A DNA stretch of 64,000 bases, taken from NCBI RefSeq assembly GCF_002811475.1, contig NZ_NPDL01000004.1:248001-312000 (forward strand). The letters run 5' to 3'. Every line of letters starts with the position of its first letter. The first letter of the stretch is position 1. The notes under the pieces are model-generated. The model was not told the origin of the DNA, did not search any database, and saw nothing but the letters and a program-made list of their open reading frames with translations. The stretch comes from Leptospira hartskeerlii (GTDB taxonomy: Bacteria > Spirochaetota > Leptospiria > Leptospirales > Leptospiraceae). Shown here piece by piece: positions 21,051 through 29,267 of the stretch. The position numbers were made by a program, and so were the translations under genes.

Positions 21051-21707
21051 TTACTTATTACCCTTAGCTTCCAATATTCGAATATCTTTTGCAAATTCTT
21101 CCAAAAGAGAGGGATCGAATTTTTTACTGCCGACTCTGTCTCGGACCTTTCCCCATAAAAATGCAGCTATATTCAGTTTGTTCTTAAGCGGAGAAGTTTT
21201 CGGATCAGAATGAAAATCTTTTACGAAACGATTCCATCTTAGAACGCGATCGTCCGGTCTTTCTTCCTTGGGGGGATTTTCATATATCTTCAAAAGGTCT
21301 TGGACGGAGAGTTTTAGATTCCCGACCTTCTCTGCATCTCGAACTGCTTCTGCCATTGCTTTTGTAAAACTGAATTTTTTGAGATCATAATACTCTCTAC
21401 AGAATTCTCTGAATTTAGAATCAAATCGAATTCCCTCCGGAATGATTTTAGATTTAAGAGTGATCTCTTTTTCACTTTTGGTTTTTCTACGAACGGATAT
21501 TGGAGTTTTAGAAGAACTTTCCTTTTTGAGAAATTTCTCTCTTCCTAATGTAATATACGATCTTAATCTTTCCTCTAGTTCCGCCTTTGCACCTTTGGAA
21601 GAGATTTTTAAATTTAGACAGATCTCTTGTAATTCTTCCCTATACCAATAGTGAGATTCGAATTCGGATACTGTTTTGATTTTTTCGAAAGAAGGGCGAG
21701 ATTTCAT
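21051..21707 (-). CDS. SAP-like domain protein
   Basis: A 218-residue basic protein. The N-terminus (about 20-55) reads REELQEICLNLKISSKGAKAELEERLRSYI, which fits the SAP helix-extension-helix DNA-binding motif. A basic linker follows, and then a conserved-looking C-terminal part (about 95-215) with FREFCREYYDLKKFSFTKAM and WNRFVKDFHSDP. Similar bacterial proteins are annotated only as SAP domain proteins. DNA or RNA binding is likely; the role is unknown. It lies 15 bases downstream of the glycosylase gene on the same strand, so both may be co-transcribed and linked to DNA metabolism. Confidence 0.7.
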   Translation of the reverse strand: MKSRPSFEKIKTVSEFESHYWYREELQEICLNLKISSKGAKAELEERLRSYITLGREKFLKKESSSKTPISVRRKTKSEKEITLKSKIIPEGIRFDSKFREFCREYYDLKKFSFTKAMAEAVRDAEKVGNLKLSVQDLLKIYENPPKEERPDDRVLRWNRFVKDFHSDPKTSPLKNKLNIAAFLWGKVRDRVGSKKFDPSLLEEFAKDIRILEAKGNK

Positions 21708-21721
21708 TTCTAAATAAAGAT

Positions 21722-22291
21722 CTATTTTATCTTTTTAGAATTCCAAGCAGGCTTGGATTTTAATGCTTTCTTATAAATGGGACAACCCGGTCCATGAGCG
21801 CCTTCTAGATAACCTGTGCTCATTAAAAATTCATTCACTATCTCTCCACCCACAAACACGAAATTTTTTTTGAATAGTTTGGTCCATTCTTCCAATGATT
21901 TGGGATGATGAGAGGCCAACCAATCTTGAAAACTTCCAAATTCTTTTTGGAGACCAACGATCACATTTGCGTTATGAATGGCTGCGTTTATTTTAAGTCT
22001 GTTCCGAATGATCCCTGCATCGTTCATAAGCCGATCGAAATCTTTTTCGGAGAATTTTGAGATTTTTTTGATCGAAAAGTCTTTGTATGCCTTGCGAAAG
22101 TTTTCCTTTTTTCTTAAGATCGTGGTCCAGGATAGACCCGCTTGGTTGATCTCTAGGATAAGTCTACCGAATAGCTCGTCATCCGATTTTAAGGTAAAAC
22201 CATATTCAGTATCATGATAGATTTTGTTTTCAGGATCTTGGTCCTTTTCGAGGGAAAGAACATAGTGGCAATATTTTGTAAGCGAATTCAT
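21722..22291 (-). CDS. tag: DNA-3-methyladenine glycosylase I
   Basis: A 189-residue base-excision repair enzyme that removes 3-methyladenine from alkylated DNA. The family pattern is visible: YHDTEYGFTLKSDDELF, QAGLSWTTILRKKENFRKAY, DAGIIRNRLKINAAIHNA and FVFVGGEIVNEFLMSTG. The zinc ligands of the Escherichia coli enzyme have counterparts here in Cys8, His26 and the C-terminal HGPGC pair. Length is normal. It is followed by the SAP-like gene on the same strand. Confidence 0.9.
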   Translation of the reverse strand: MNSLTKYCHYVLSLEKDQDPENKIYHDTEYGFTLKSDDELFGRLILEINQAGLSWTTILRKKENFRKAYKDFSIKKISKFSEKDFDRLMNDAGIIRNRLKINAAIHNANVIVGLQKEFGSFQDWLASHHPKSLEEWTKLFKKNFVFVGGEIVNEFLMSTGYLEGAHGPGCPIYKKALKSKPAWNSKKIK

Positions 22292-22340
22292 ATGATAAGA
22301 AGAAGATAATCTTAAGAGTTAAGTCCCTTCTAGTAAAAGA

Positions 22341-22377
22341 ACAGGCAAGAAATTTTTTAGATACTTCTCTTGCCTGT
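22341..22377 (-). terminator. Terminator of the MarR/SDR unit
   Basis: ACAGGCAAGA and TCTTGCCTGT form a perfect ten-base stem with a 17-base loop. On the minus strand the stem is followed by the T-rich TTCTTTTA, so it would end transcription from the SDR gene whose stop is at 22406. Confidence 0.7.
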
Positions 22378-22405
22378 CCATAAAATTACAAAATAAGTAT
22401 TCGGT

Positions 22406-23155
22406 CTAAAAACCGATTAGCATTCCCCCATCCACTCTAAGGGTTGCTCCCGTAATCCAATCCGCTTCTTCCGAAGAAAGAAATGCAACTGCAGAAGCGA
22501 CAGCTTCTTCTGGATTTCTTTTGATTTTCAAAGGAATAGAATCTAAGATAGAATTTCTAATTTCTTCCGGAACATTTTTAGCGAATTGGTTATTGATAAA
22601 ACCGGAAGCTACACAGTTTACGGTGATATTTCTGGATGCAAGTTCTCTGGCCGCAGATTTGGTAAGAGCAAAGAGTCCAGCTTTTGCAGAAGAATAGTTT
22701 GCCTGTCCCGCATTTCCATAAAAGCCGGAAACGGATCCAATGTTTACAATCCTGCCTGAGCTTTTCTTAAGCATAAACTTTGCCGCACTTTGGATCCCGA
22801 AGAAGGCCGCTTTCAAATTTACAGAGTGTACCTTCTCCCATTTTTCTTCAGACATTCTTAAGAGAAGATCGTCTTGAACGACTCCTGCGTTGTTGATCCA
22901 AATATCCAAGGATCCGGTTTTTTCAATTGCGAATTCCGCCAATTCCTTATTTTGATTTTTAGAAGTCACATCACAGGTTTTCCAGAAGACTCTTTCTGAA
23001 TTATATTTTGCCAATTCGTCTGCTGTTTCCTCACAATTGGAATTTTCTAGATCCGAAAGAATGATTTTAGCGCCTCTTTCCAAAAACATTTTTGCGATCG
23101 TTTTACCAATTCCTCTGGCTGATCCGGTGATTACCGCAGTTTTACCTTCTAACAT
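22406..23155 (-). CDS. SDR oxidoreductase, FabG-like
   Basis: A 249-residue classical short-chain dehydrogenase. The nucleotide-binding motif is TGSARGIG (about 10-17), NNAG is at about 88, the catalytic Ser is in IGSVSG, and YSSAK gives Tyr and Lys near 152 and 156. The C-terminus GATLRVDGGMLIGF is typical of 3-oxoacyl-ACP reductases (FabG) and acetoacetyl-CoA reductases. The ATG has AGGAGA seven bases upstream. It follows the MarR gene by 53 bases, which hold a perfect 24-base palindrome, so it seems to be controlled by that regulator. It is unlikely to be the housekeeping fabG since no other fab genes adjoin. Confidence 0.88.
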   Translation of the reverse strand: MLEGKTAVITGSARGIGKTIAKMFLERGAKIILSDLENSNCEETADELAKYNSERVFWKTCDVTSKNQNKELAEFAIEKTGSLDIWINNAGVVQDDLLLRMSEEKWEKVHSVNLKAAFFGIQSAAKFMLKKSSGRIVNIGSVSGFYGNAGQANYSSAKAGLFALTKSAARELASRNITVNCVASGFINNQFAKNVPEEIRNSILDSIPLKIKRNPEEAVASAVAFLSSEEADWITGATLRVDGGMLIGF

Positions 23156-23167
23156 AATTGTTCTCCT

Positions 23168-23191
23168 ATTTATTTCGATATCGAAATAAAT
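23168..23191. promoter_or_regulatory. Putative MarR operator, SDR side
   Basis: A perfect 24-base palindrome with the half site ATCGAAATAAAT, immediately upstream of the ribosome site of the SDR gene. A related imperfect copy lies before the marR start. Confidence 0.75.
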
Positions 23192-23208
23192 GTTTTAAAA
23201 AATTTGCG

Positions 23209-23637
23209 TCATAGATCGAAATTCGAATGGATTTTAGTTAAGATTCGCATGAATTCTTCTTTTTCTTCCTGCTCCAAATTCTGGCTGAGCTTTGTAAGTG
23301 TGGCTTTGGAAGCTCTTTGTACTTTCTCTAAAGTTTGTTTTCCCTTCTCCGTTAATTCTGCCGAAGTAACTCTTTCGTCTTCGTAAGGTTTGGATCTTTT
23401 AATGTAGCCGAATTCTTCCATCTTATCCAAAAGAGCAGTCACTGTAGAATTAGTCCTGTCTAAGAGCTTTGCTAATTCGCTCATAGTGAGCGGACCTTCT
23501 TTACCCAAAACAAAGAGTACGCCTCCGTGAGCTGGCACCAGATCTCGAATCCCTTGCTTTAAGAACTCTTCGGACAAATGTTTTTGGATCCGATCCCTAG
23601 TCCTAGATAATAAATGAATTACGTATTCAGGTTTCAT
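23209..23637 (-). CDS. MarR-family transcriptional regulator
   Basis: A 142-residue winged-helix regulator: LTMSELAKLLDRTNSTVTALLDKMEEFGYIKR forms the helix-turn-helix (about 50-82), and the wing follows with YEDERVTSAELTEKGK. There is no N-terminal redox Cys of the OhrR type, so ligand sensing is more likely than peroxide sensing. It probably controls itself and the SDR gene downstream through the two matching palindromes. Confidence 0.9.
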   Translation of the reverse strand: MKPEYVIHLLSRTRDRIQKHLSEEFLKQGIRDLVPAHGGVLFVLGKEGPLTMSELAKLLDRTNSTVTALLDKMEEFGYIKRSKPYEDERVTSAELTEKGKQTLEKVQRASKATLTKLSQNLEQEEKEEFMRILTKIHSNFDL

Positions 23638-23638
23638 T

Positions 23639-23656
23639 TATTTAGACGTCGAAATA
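23639..23656. promoter_or_regulatory. Putative MarR operator, autoregulatory copy
   Basis: TATTTAGACGTCGAAATA is an imperfect dyad (two mismatched positions in one symmetric pair) touching the marR start codon. It shares the half site TCGAAATA with the perfect palindrome at 23168-23191. Confidence 0.65.
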
Positions 23657-23844
23657 GTTGAAAAGTTTTGTCAAGTCGAAAAAATGGGAGGGGATTTTTA
23701 GATACTTAGGTCTGATTTTCTATATAATTTGGGTTAGGATTTAGTCTCTTTGAAATCTAAGAAATTTCTTTCCAAAATGATTTTCTTATGAAATTCTGAA
23801 AAAATCTCTGCCTCTTCATGTTAAAAATATTCGTATAATAACGT

Positions 23845-24342
23845 ATGGGACTTTCATTTAGGCATTTCTTTTATTCCTTATTGTTCGTGCTCTCTTTTAT
23901 AATGAGTTCGAATTGTGAGGGAGATTTGTACGAAATCCAAGATCCCTCCTTAGGAATGGTGCAAGATGCCGCCTATTATGTAGAGGCACACAAATTAGCA
24001 GATACTCAGAATTTAAGAATTTTTGCAGAGCCTTCCGATCATAATGTGTATGCTCATTTTAATTTGAAAGTCTCTCCAGAACTTTTCCTGAAACAAGGTT
24101 GGAAGAAGGGAAACCAGGTCGACGAAAGTTTTTGGAAAGAAGAACTTGCTTGGGATATTCTTCACTTCGGATTAGAGGCTCCGCTAGAACTTGCGGATGC
24201 TAAAGTTTATATCAGAGAAGATCTCTCCGGAAATTTTTCAGGTAATATAGAAGTTCTTGTTCTAACTGGAAACGAAGGTTATCTTGTTTGTAGACAATTC
24301 ACTTCGGATTCTAAATCTTACTTGAGCAATTTTAGTTTTTAG
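23845..24342 (+). CDS. Putative lipoprotein of unknown function
   Basis: A 165-residue exported protein. The hydrophobic N-terminus ends in IMSSNC (Cys24), a plausible relaxed lipobox. The mature part has no domain I recognise; it contains several acidic and aromatic strands (VYAHFNLKVSPELFLKQGW). Its last 11 bases overlap the end of the convergent gene. Confidence 0.65.
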   Translation: MGLSFRHFFYSLLFVLSFIMSSNCEGDLYEIQDPSLGMVQDAAYYVEAHKLADTQNLRIFAEPSDHNVYAHFNLKVSPELFLKQGWKKGNQVDESFWKEELAWDILHFGLEAPLELADAKVYIREDLSGNFSGNIEVLVLTGNEGYLVCRQFTSDSKSYLSNFSF

Positions 24343-25123
24343 GCTTTTCTTGGGTACCCGCAGGTTCCCTAAAATTAATCTCAAAAATATCGTAATGTGA
24401 TTCTCTGGCTCCCGTCACAAAAGCGACAGATACTCCCATATAATATTTACCGGTATACTTCATCGCCTTCCAGGCATATTCCGCCATCTCCTCGGAAGTG
24501 ATGGAGAATGGATGTATCCTTCCCCGAGACTCGTCCATATAAAGACCTTCGTAGGTCCCTACGATCGTGCCTTTATATTCTAAACTTAGGATCCTTCCCA
24601 TCACGGAAAAATTTCTTTTTCCTCCAGTCTTACGACTTACCATCTTATCGATCGGGTGAGAGGTATCATGGGCTTGTACCCAAACTGTAATTCTTCCACT
24701 TGGATCTTTTACTGGAGTGGAATGAGGTATTATGTTTTCTTGATATTGTGCTTGAATGACTTCGATACTGCTTGAGAGTGCGATCGGCTGGATCCTATGG
24801 ATATTGAACTGGATCAGGATAGTTTGGTTTAGGTTTTTACTTAGAAAGTTTACTACATCTGCGTTTTCCGGGCGAACGCTGAAATTCGCCTTTCTGCGCA
24901 TTGGCATATAACATTCGTCCCTGGTCTCATCGCATTCTTCCGCAGGATCAAAGGTTAGTACTTCTATCACTCCCTCATAGGATTCGAATACGATCCCTCG
25001 GCTCTCGAATTGGATTAATTTTGCGACCGTCCAGCCTTCCGAATAGGTTCCCAGGGCAAAAGCGGGTGCCTGGAAGAATAAAACCGAAACATAAAGAAAA
25101 ACGGAATATTTTCTGAGGGTCAT
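24332..25123 (-). CDS. Exported hypothetical protein
   Basis: A 263-residue protein with a signal peptide (MTLRKYSVFLYVSVLFFQAPAFA, cleavage near 23). The mature part has two related halves: KLIQFESRGIVFESYEGVIEV near residue 35 and RILSLEYKGTIVGTYEGLYMD near 175 look like copies of one strand unit. Its family is not known to me. It overlaps the end of the convergent lipoprotein gene. Confidence 0.7.
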   Translation of the reverse strand: MTLRKYSVFLYVSVLFFQAPAFALGTYSEGWTVAKLIQFESRGIVFESYEGVIEVLTFDPAEECDETRDECYMPMRRKANFSVRPENADVVNFLSKNLNQTILIQFNIHRIQPIALSSSIEVIQAQYQENIIPHSTPVKDPSGRITVWVQAHDTSHPIDKMVSRKTGGKRNFSVMGRILSLEYKGTIVGTYEGLYMDESRGRIHPFSITSEEMAEYAWKAMKYTGKYYMGVSVAFVTGARESHYDIFEINFREPAGTQEKPKN

Positions 25124-25435
25124 AAATCTCTATTGGACGAGGTTTTTAGGCTCTTACTACCTATCGGCACCTAAGATCCCGAGGTCCAAGTATTTTCCCA
25201 CTATCAACTGATCCAAAGCAAAATATCGAAAAGTTGCCATCCATATAGTTCCCTTTTTTCGCCGGTTTTTAGAATTATTCTGCCAATTCTTCCTGGTTTT
25301 AAGATCGTATTTTTCTGGACGTACCTTTCCAAACATTTGGCAATAGAATGGGAGAAATGTAGTCTCCGTTTGTTAATAATATCATAACTTATATTGGATT
25401 CCTTGTAGGAATTCCAACATAGTAGGGATTCGAAA
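25124..25435. other. Gene-free divergent region, 312 bases
   Basis: No coding frame of note. An AT-rich stretch around 25368-25395 could supply promoter elements for the rightward operon. TTGGATTCC (25394-25402) and GGAATTCCAA (25408-25417) can form a hairpin with one bulge in the leader of the ASH-repeat gene, ending about 18 bases before its TTG start. Confidence 0.45.
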
Positions 25436-26956
25436 TTGAGCTCAGGTTATTATCGTTTTATTTTTATTTTATGTGTTTTGGTAGGGATTATTCCGCAATT
25501 GAATTGCGGGGGAGGGGGCGGTGGAATGAAATTATTTCCAATTTTTCCGTCTTCTTCCGGTATCAAGGGTCTGCATATTTCGGACTCGGCAGGCAATAGA
25601 TATTCTTCCGGTTCTACACTTTCCTTAGGTTCTGCTTTGATTAGTTCCTCTTCTTCTAATACTTTGAAGGTTGAAAATGACGGAAATTTTACAGTTACTC
25701 TAACCGGAAGTCCGGATGCGGTTTCTAAAAGTGGGATACACTCTTCTCAGTATGTGATCGATTCCCAACCGGCGAGCACGAGCTTGGCAGACGGAGATTC
25801 TAGTTCTTTTCAGATCAGTTTTCAACCTAGTTCGGCCGGTGTAAAGTCCGCGTATTTGATAATCAATTCGGATGATCCGAATATTGGTACTTATATTCTT
25901 TATTTGAAAGGAACTGGCACAGAAGCTCCGGCTCCTTCTATCCAAGTTTCGGAAGGTAGTTTTAATTTTATTCCGAATGCACAGACGAATTTTTATGCTC
26001 CTTCCGGTGGAACTTCTTCCAAAACGATTACGGTTAAAAATTCCGGAGACCAAGATTTAATAATTTCTAATATTTCTTTAAGCGGAACCGATGCAGGTAG
26101 TTTCGGTGAAAACGGTTCTTCGGTTACGGTCTCTCCTAAAAAAACTTATACATTTACGATTTCTTTCAATCCGCCTTCCGTTTCCACATTCTCCGCTTCG
26201 ATTTCCATAGATAGTAATGATCCGAATATTGCAAGTTATGCTCTTGGTCTTTCTGGGGTTGGAACTTCCGGAAGCGTGCCGCAAATTTCAGTGACGTATT
26301 CGGATAATAATGGTATTTCCAGAGATATTACAAGTGGCACGGGTTTTTCTTATTCTTTCGGAAGTGTGTTTCCTGGAGTTATATCTTCCAGTAAGACGGT
26401 CACAATCCGTAATTTAGGAAGTTCTAATTTAGATCTTTCGGGCACTCCTGTTGCTTTAAGCGGGACGGATCCTGGAGAATTTATATTGACTCAACCTTCT
26501 GTCACCAGTCTTTCTCCTAATACATCCACTACGTTCTTGATAAAGTTCAGCCCTACAAGCGTTGGCTCTAAGTCTGCTACTGTTACTCTAAGCACAAGTA
26601 ATGGAAAAGGAGGAAATGCTTCCAGTTCTGTTCTGGATGTCTCTGGAGCGGGAGGCAGAAGGGACATTATCGTAACCTGGGCACATTCTAAAGAGCATGC
26701 AGTTCATATGGCCTCGGGTGCTTACAGGGTCTGTTATAAAAAAGGTTCGGACTTTAGCGCGGAAGGAGATTCAGGTGTGACCTGCGATACAGATGTAATG
26801 TATGCAGGAGATCCTTATACTCCGAATTATAAAACGATTACAGTAAGTTCCGCAGGGACTTGGTATATTAGAGTGAAATCATTTTCTCAATTTAATGGAA
26901 CCGGCTCTACATTTTCAAAATCGATCCAGGCAAAAGTAAGCTCCCCAGGATATTAA
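25436..26956 (+). CDS. Lipoprotein with ASH-type (choice-of-anchor D) repeats
   Basis: A 506-residue surface or periplasmic lipoprotein. The signal peptide ends GIIPQLNC (Cys25), followed by a poly-Gly stretch. Residues about 60-400 contain three or more immunoglobulin-like repeats of the choice-of-anchor D/ASH kind, with the recurring FQISFQPSSAG, NSDDPNIGTYILYLKGTG and DSNDPNIASYALGLSGVG. The C-terminal 100 residues (IIVTWAHSKEHAVHMASGAYRVCYKKG) resemble a fibronectin-like strand set. The start is a TTG with AGGGA upstream. It is followed nine bases later by the subtilase gene, so both probably form one operon. Confidence 0.8.
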   Translation: MSSGYYRFIFILCVLVGIIPQLNCGGGGGGMKLFPIFPSSSGIKGLHISDSAGNRYSSGSTLSLGSALISSSSSNTLKVENDGNFTVTLTGSPDAVSKSGIHSSQYVIDSQPASTSLADGDSSSFQISFQPSSAGVKSAYLIINSDDPNIGTYILYLKGTGTEAPAPSIQVSEGSFNFIPNAQTNFYAPSGGTSSKTITVKNSGDQDLIISNISLSGTDAGSFGENGSSVTVSPKKTYTFTISFNPPSVSTFSASISIDSNDPNIASYALGLSGVGTSGSVPQISVTYSDNNGISRDITSGTGFSYSFGSVFPGVISSSKTVTIRNLGSSNLDLSGTPVALSGTDPGEFILTQPSVTSLSPNTSTTFLIKFSPTSVGSKSATVTLSTSNGKGGNASSSVLDVSGAGGRRDIIVTWAHSKEHAVHMASGAYRVCYKKGSDFSAEGDSGVTCDTDVMYAGDPYTPNYKTITVSSAGTWYIRVKSFSQFNGTGSTFSKSIQAKVSSPGY

Positions 26957-26965
26957 ATAAATCTT

Positions 26966-28885
26966 ATGAAGAATAAATTAATCATATTTGCTCTAATTTT
27001 TTCGATCTTCTCTGTCGGTTATCTTTTTGCTGAAAAGGAAATGACTGTGCTTCCGAACTGGTCCAAACTTTTGGATCCGGTTGGAAATACTGATAATAAA
27101 AAATATTATAAAAGAGATTCTAAAATAAAATTTAAATCTTCGGAAGTCTTGGTCAAGTTTAAAGACAATGCCGGAGACTCAGTAAAATCGTATGCAGTCA
27201 GCTCTTTTAATGGAAAAGTACTAAACGATTTAGGTGAGACTGGAATTTCTCAAGTTGAATTGAGAGAAGGCCAAACTGTAGAAGAGGCCGTTGCTGAGTA
27301 TTCTACTCATCCGGATGTGGAATATGTGCAGCCGAATTTTATCTATCACGCAAGCACATCTCCGAACGATCCGATCTATAATCAGTTATGGGGAATGAAT
27401 AATACAGGGCAAAGTGTGCTAACTGCAACATATGCTACAAATAATCCCGGAACAAGCAATGACGATATGAGAATGGAAAGTGCATGGGATGTGAACACAG
27501 ATTGTTCTAACACGATCGTAGCCGTCGTGGATTCAGGAGTGAATTATAATCACCAAGATCTTAGTGCGAATATGTGGAGCTCGGGTTCTTGCGTATCGGA
27601 TAAAGGCGTTTCTTTAGGCGCGTGTTCCAATGGTTGGGATTACGCAGACAATGATTCCAATCCTATGGATTTGAATGGACACGGAACTCATGTGGCTGGT
27701 ACGATCGGGGCCGAGGGAGCTAATGGAATAGGAGTTGTAGGAGTTTGTTGGACTGCTAAAATTATGGCGGTTCGAGTTCTGGACCAATCTGGTTCCGGAG
27801 ATACAGCCACTATTATTAAAGGGATTAATTTTGCAGTACGCAACGGTGCCAAGGTTTTAAACTTAAGTTTAGGTGGTCCTGATTACGATTCGGCTATGCG
27901 TTCTGCGATGGCAAATGCAGGAAGCAAGTATGACGCATTATTCGTGGTTGCTGCAGGAAATGATAGTAACGATCTGAAATCGGATAATACGTATCCTTGT
28001 GAGTATGATGAAGCTAATATTCTTTGCGTAGCGGCTTTAGACCAAAAATTTCAGTTAGCTAGCTTCTCCAATTATGATTCTTCCAAAAGTAGAGTGGATA
28101 TAGGCGCTCCTGGCACGAATATTCGAAGTACCTGGGCAGGTGCGGAAGCAGCTACTTCTTTAGCTTTTGCTAGCTGGACAAAGACTACTGTCCAAGGAAC
28201 AGCTTGGAATTCCGCGAACTGTCCTCCAACTGTTCTATATTTATCAACTAGCTGCGCGACTGCAATTATAGGCACTTCTACTTCCGGATACTCATCTAAT
28301 ACATATTCCGTTACGTATGCTCCTATCTCGATTACTTCAGGTGCAGATGCCGTCACTGCCCGAATGAATTTATATTTAGATACAGAATCTGGTTATGATG
28401 GTATCAATATGTATGCTTCCACTTCTTCTGTCCCATCAATTATATTCAGTTCTATTAATAAAGTAGGAAGTCTTTCCGGCGAAACAAACGGTTCATTGAT
28501 CGCGAATTTTGAAGTCGCAGCGAAAAATTGTGCCGGCTCTTCCACATGCTATTTCGGTTATGAATTCGTTTCAGATTCTTCTGTCAATCGGGCGGGGGTC
28601 GCAATCACCGCATTTAATTTAATTACTTTAGATGTTAATGATTTAACTCAATACAATACCATTAACGGAACTTCTATGGCGACTCCTCATGTGACCGGAC
28701 TTGCTACTTTGTTGAGGTCGTTTAATCCTAAATTTACATATTCAGATACGATTAAAGCGATTGTTGCAGGCGGCACGACTGCTAGTTCTCTCCAAAACAT
28801 TACTAAATATGGAAAGGCAGCTAACGGAAACGGAGCGATTCGAAATCTGGAAGCGCCTACGGATTTAAGTGTAGATGTTCCTTAA
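26966..28885 (+). CDS. Subtilisin-like serine protease (S8) with large insertion
   Basis: A 639-residue exported protease. After a signal peptide (about 1-22) comes an I9/fervidolysin-type propeptide (about 58-130, SEVLVKFKDNAGDS to DVEYVQPNFIYH), then the S8 domain. The catalytic residues are Asp189 (VAVVDSGVN), His239 (NGHGTHVAG) and Ser570 (NGTSMATPHVTG), with oxyanion Asn332 (VVAAGND). The Asn-to-Ser distance is 238 residues, against 66 in subtilisin, because a beta-rich Cys-containing segment of about 170 residues is inserted there. The gene lies in an operon behind the ASH lipoprotein and overlaps the start of a small propeptide-like gene. It is probably secreted; the substrate is unknown. 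Confidence 0.92.
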   Translation: MKNKLIIFALIFSIFSVGYLFAEKEMTVLPNWSKLLDPVGNTDNKKYYKRDSKIKFKSSEVLVKFKDNAGDSVKSYAVSSFNGKVLNDLGETGISQVELREGQTVEEAVAEYSTHPDVEYVQPNFIYHASTSPNDPIYNQLWGMNNTGQSVLTATYATNNPGTSNDDMRMESAWDVNTDCSNTIVAVVDSGVNYNHQDLSANMWSSGSCVSDKGVSLGACSNGWDYADNDSNPMDLNGHGTHVAGTIGAEGANGIGVVGVCWTAKIMAVRVLDQSGSGDTATIIKGINFAVRNGAKVLNLSLGGPDYDSAMRSAMANAGSKYDALFVVAAGNDSNDLKSDNTYPCEYDEANILCVAALDQKFQLASFSNYDSSKSRVDIGAPGTNIRSTWAGAEAATSLAFASWTKTTVQGTAWNSANCPPTVLYLSTSCATAIIGTSTSGYSSNTYSVTYAPISITSGADAVTARMNLYLDTESGYDGINMYASTSSVPSIIFSSINKVGSLSGETNGSLIANFEVAAKNCAGSSTCYFGYEFVSDSSVNRAGVAITAFNLITLDVNDLTQYNTINGTSMATPHVTGLATLLRSFNPKFTYSDTIKAIVAGGTTASSLQNITKYGKAANGNGAIRNLEAPTDLSVDVP

Positions 28886-29231
28886 GACTTTTTTAAAGGC
28901 AATTTCGATTTTTGTTTTTCTATCTCTGAGTGTGCTTTCCGTATTTTCTCAAGGATTTCCTAAGAATCTTCCTACTGAAAAAGGTAAATATGTGAAGCCT
29001 GGACGAATAGTTCCGAACGAATATATTTTCAAATTAGTTTCAGGAACTAGCTCTGATAAGATCAAGGAATTGCTTCCAAATTCTATTATTTTGAATATAG
29101 AAACTATTATGGAGAATACATACAAAGTTACGTATAAATCCGATCCAGGCCTGAATATTCTCAAGACTGCTTCTTCCAAATCTGGTTTTGTAGAATCAGT
29201 TCAGCATAATTTAGTTTATAGGGCTTTCTAA
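28875..29231 (+). CDS. Stand-alone subtilase propeptide-like secreted protein
   Basis: A 118-residue exported protein with a signal peptide (cleavage near SVFSQ, residue 25). Its mature part (about 45-118) follows the same order as the propeptide of the preceding subtilase: NEYIFKLVSG for SEVLVKFKDN, and GFVESVQHNLVYRAF for PDVEYVQPNFIYHAS. The ATG lies 11 bases inside the protease gene, in another frame, so translation is coupled. By analogy with I9-type inhibitors acting in trans, it may be a folding helper or an inhibitor of the protease; this is inference from resemblance and position. Confidence 0.75.
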   Translation: MFLKTFLKAISIFVFLSLSVLSVFSQGFPKNLPTEKGKYVKPGRIVPNEYIFKLVSGTSSDKIKELLPNSIILNIETIMENTYKVTYKSDPGLNILKTASSKSGFVESVQHNLVYRAF

Positions 29232-29267
29232 AAGTCTTTTTGCCGGTTACTTTACAAAAATAGAATA

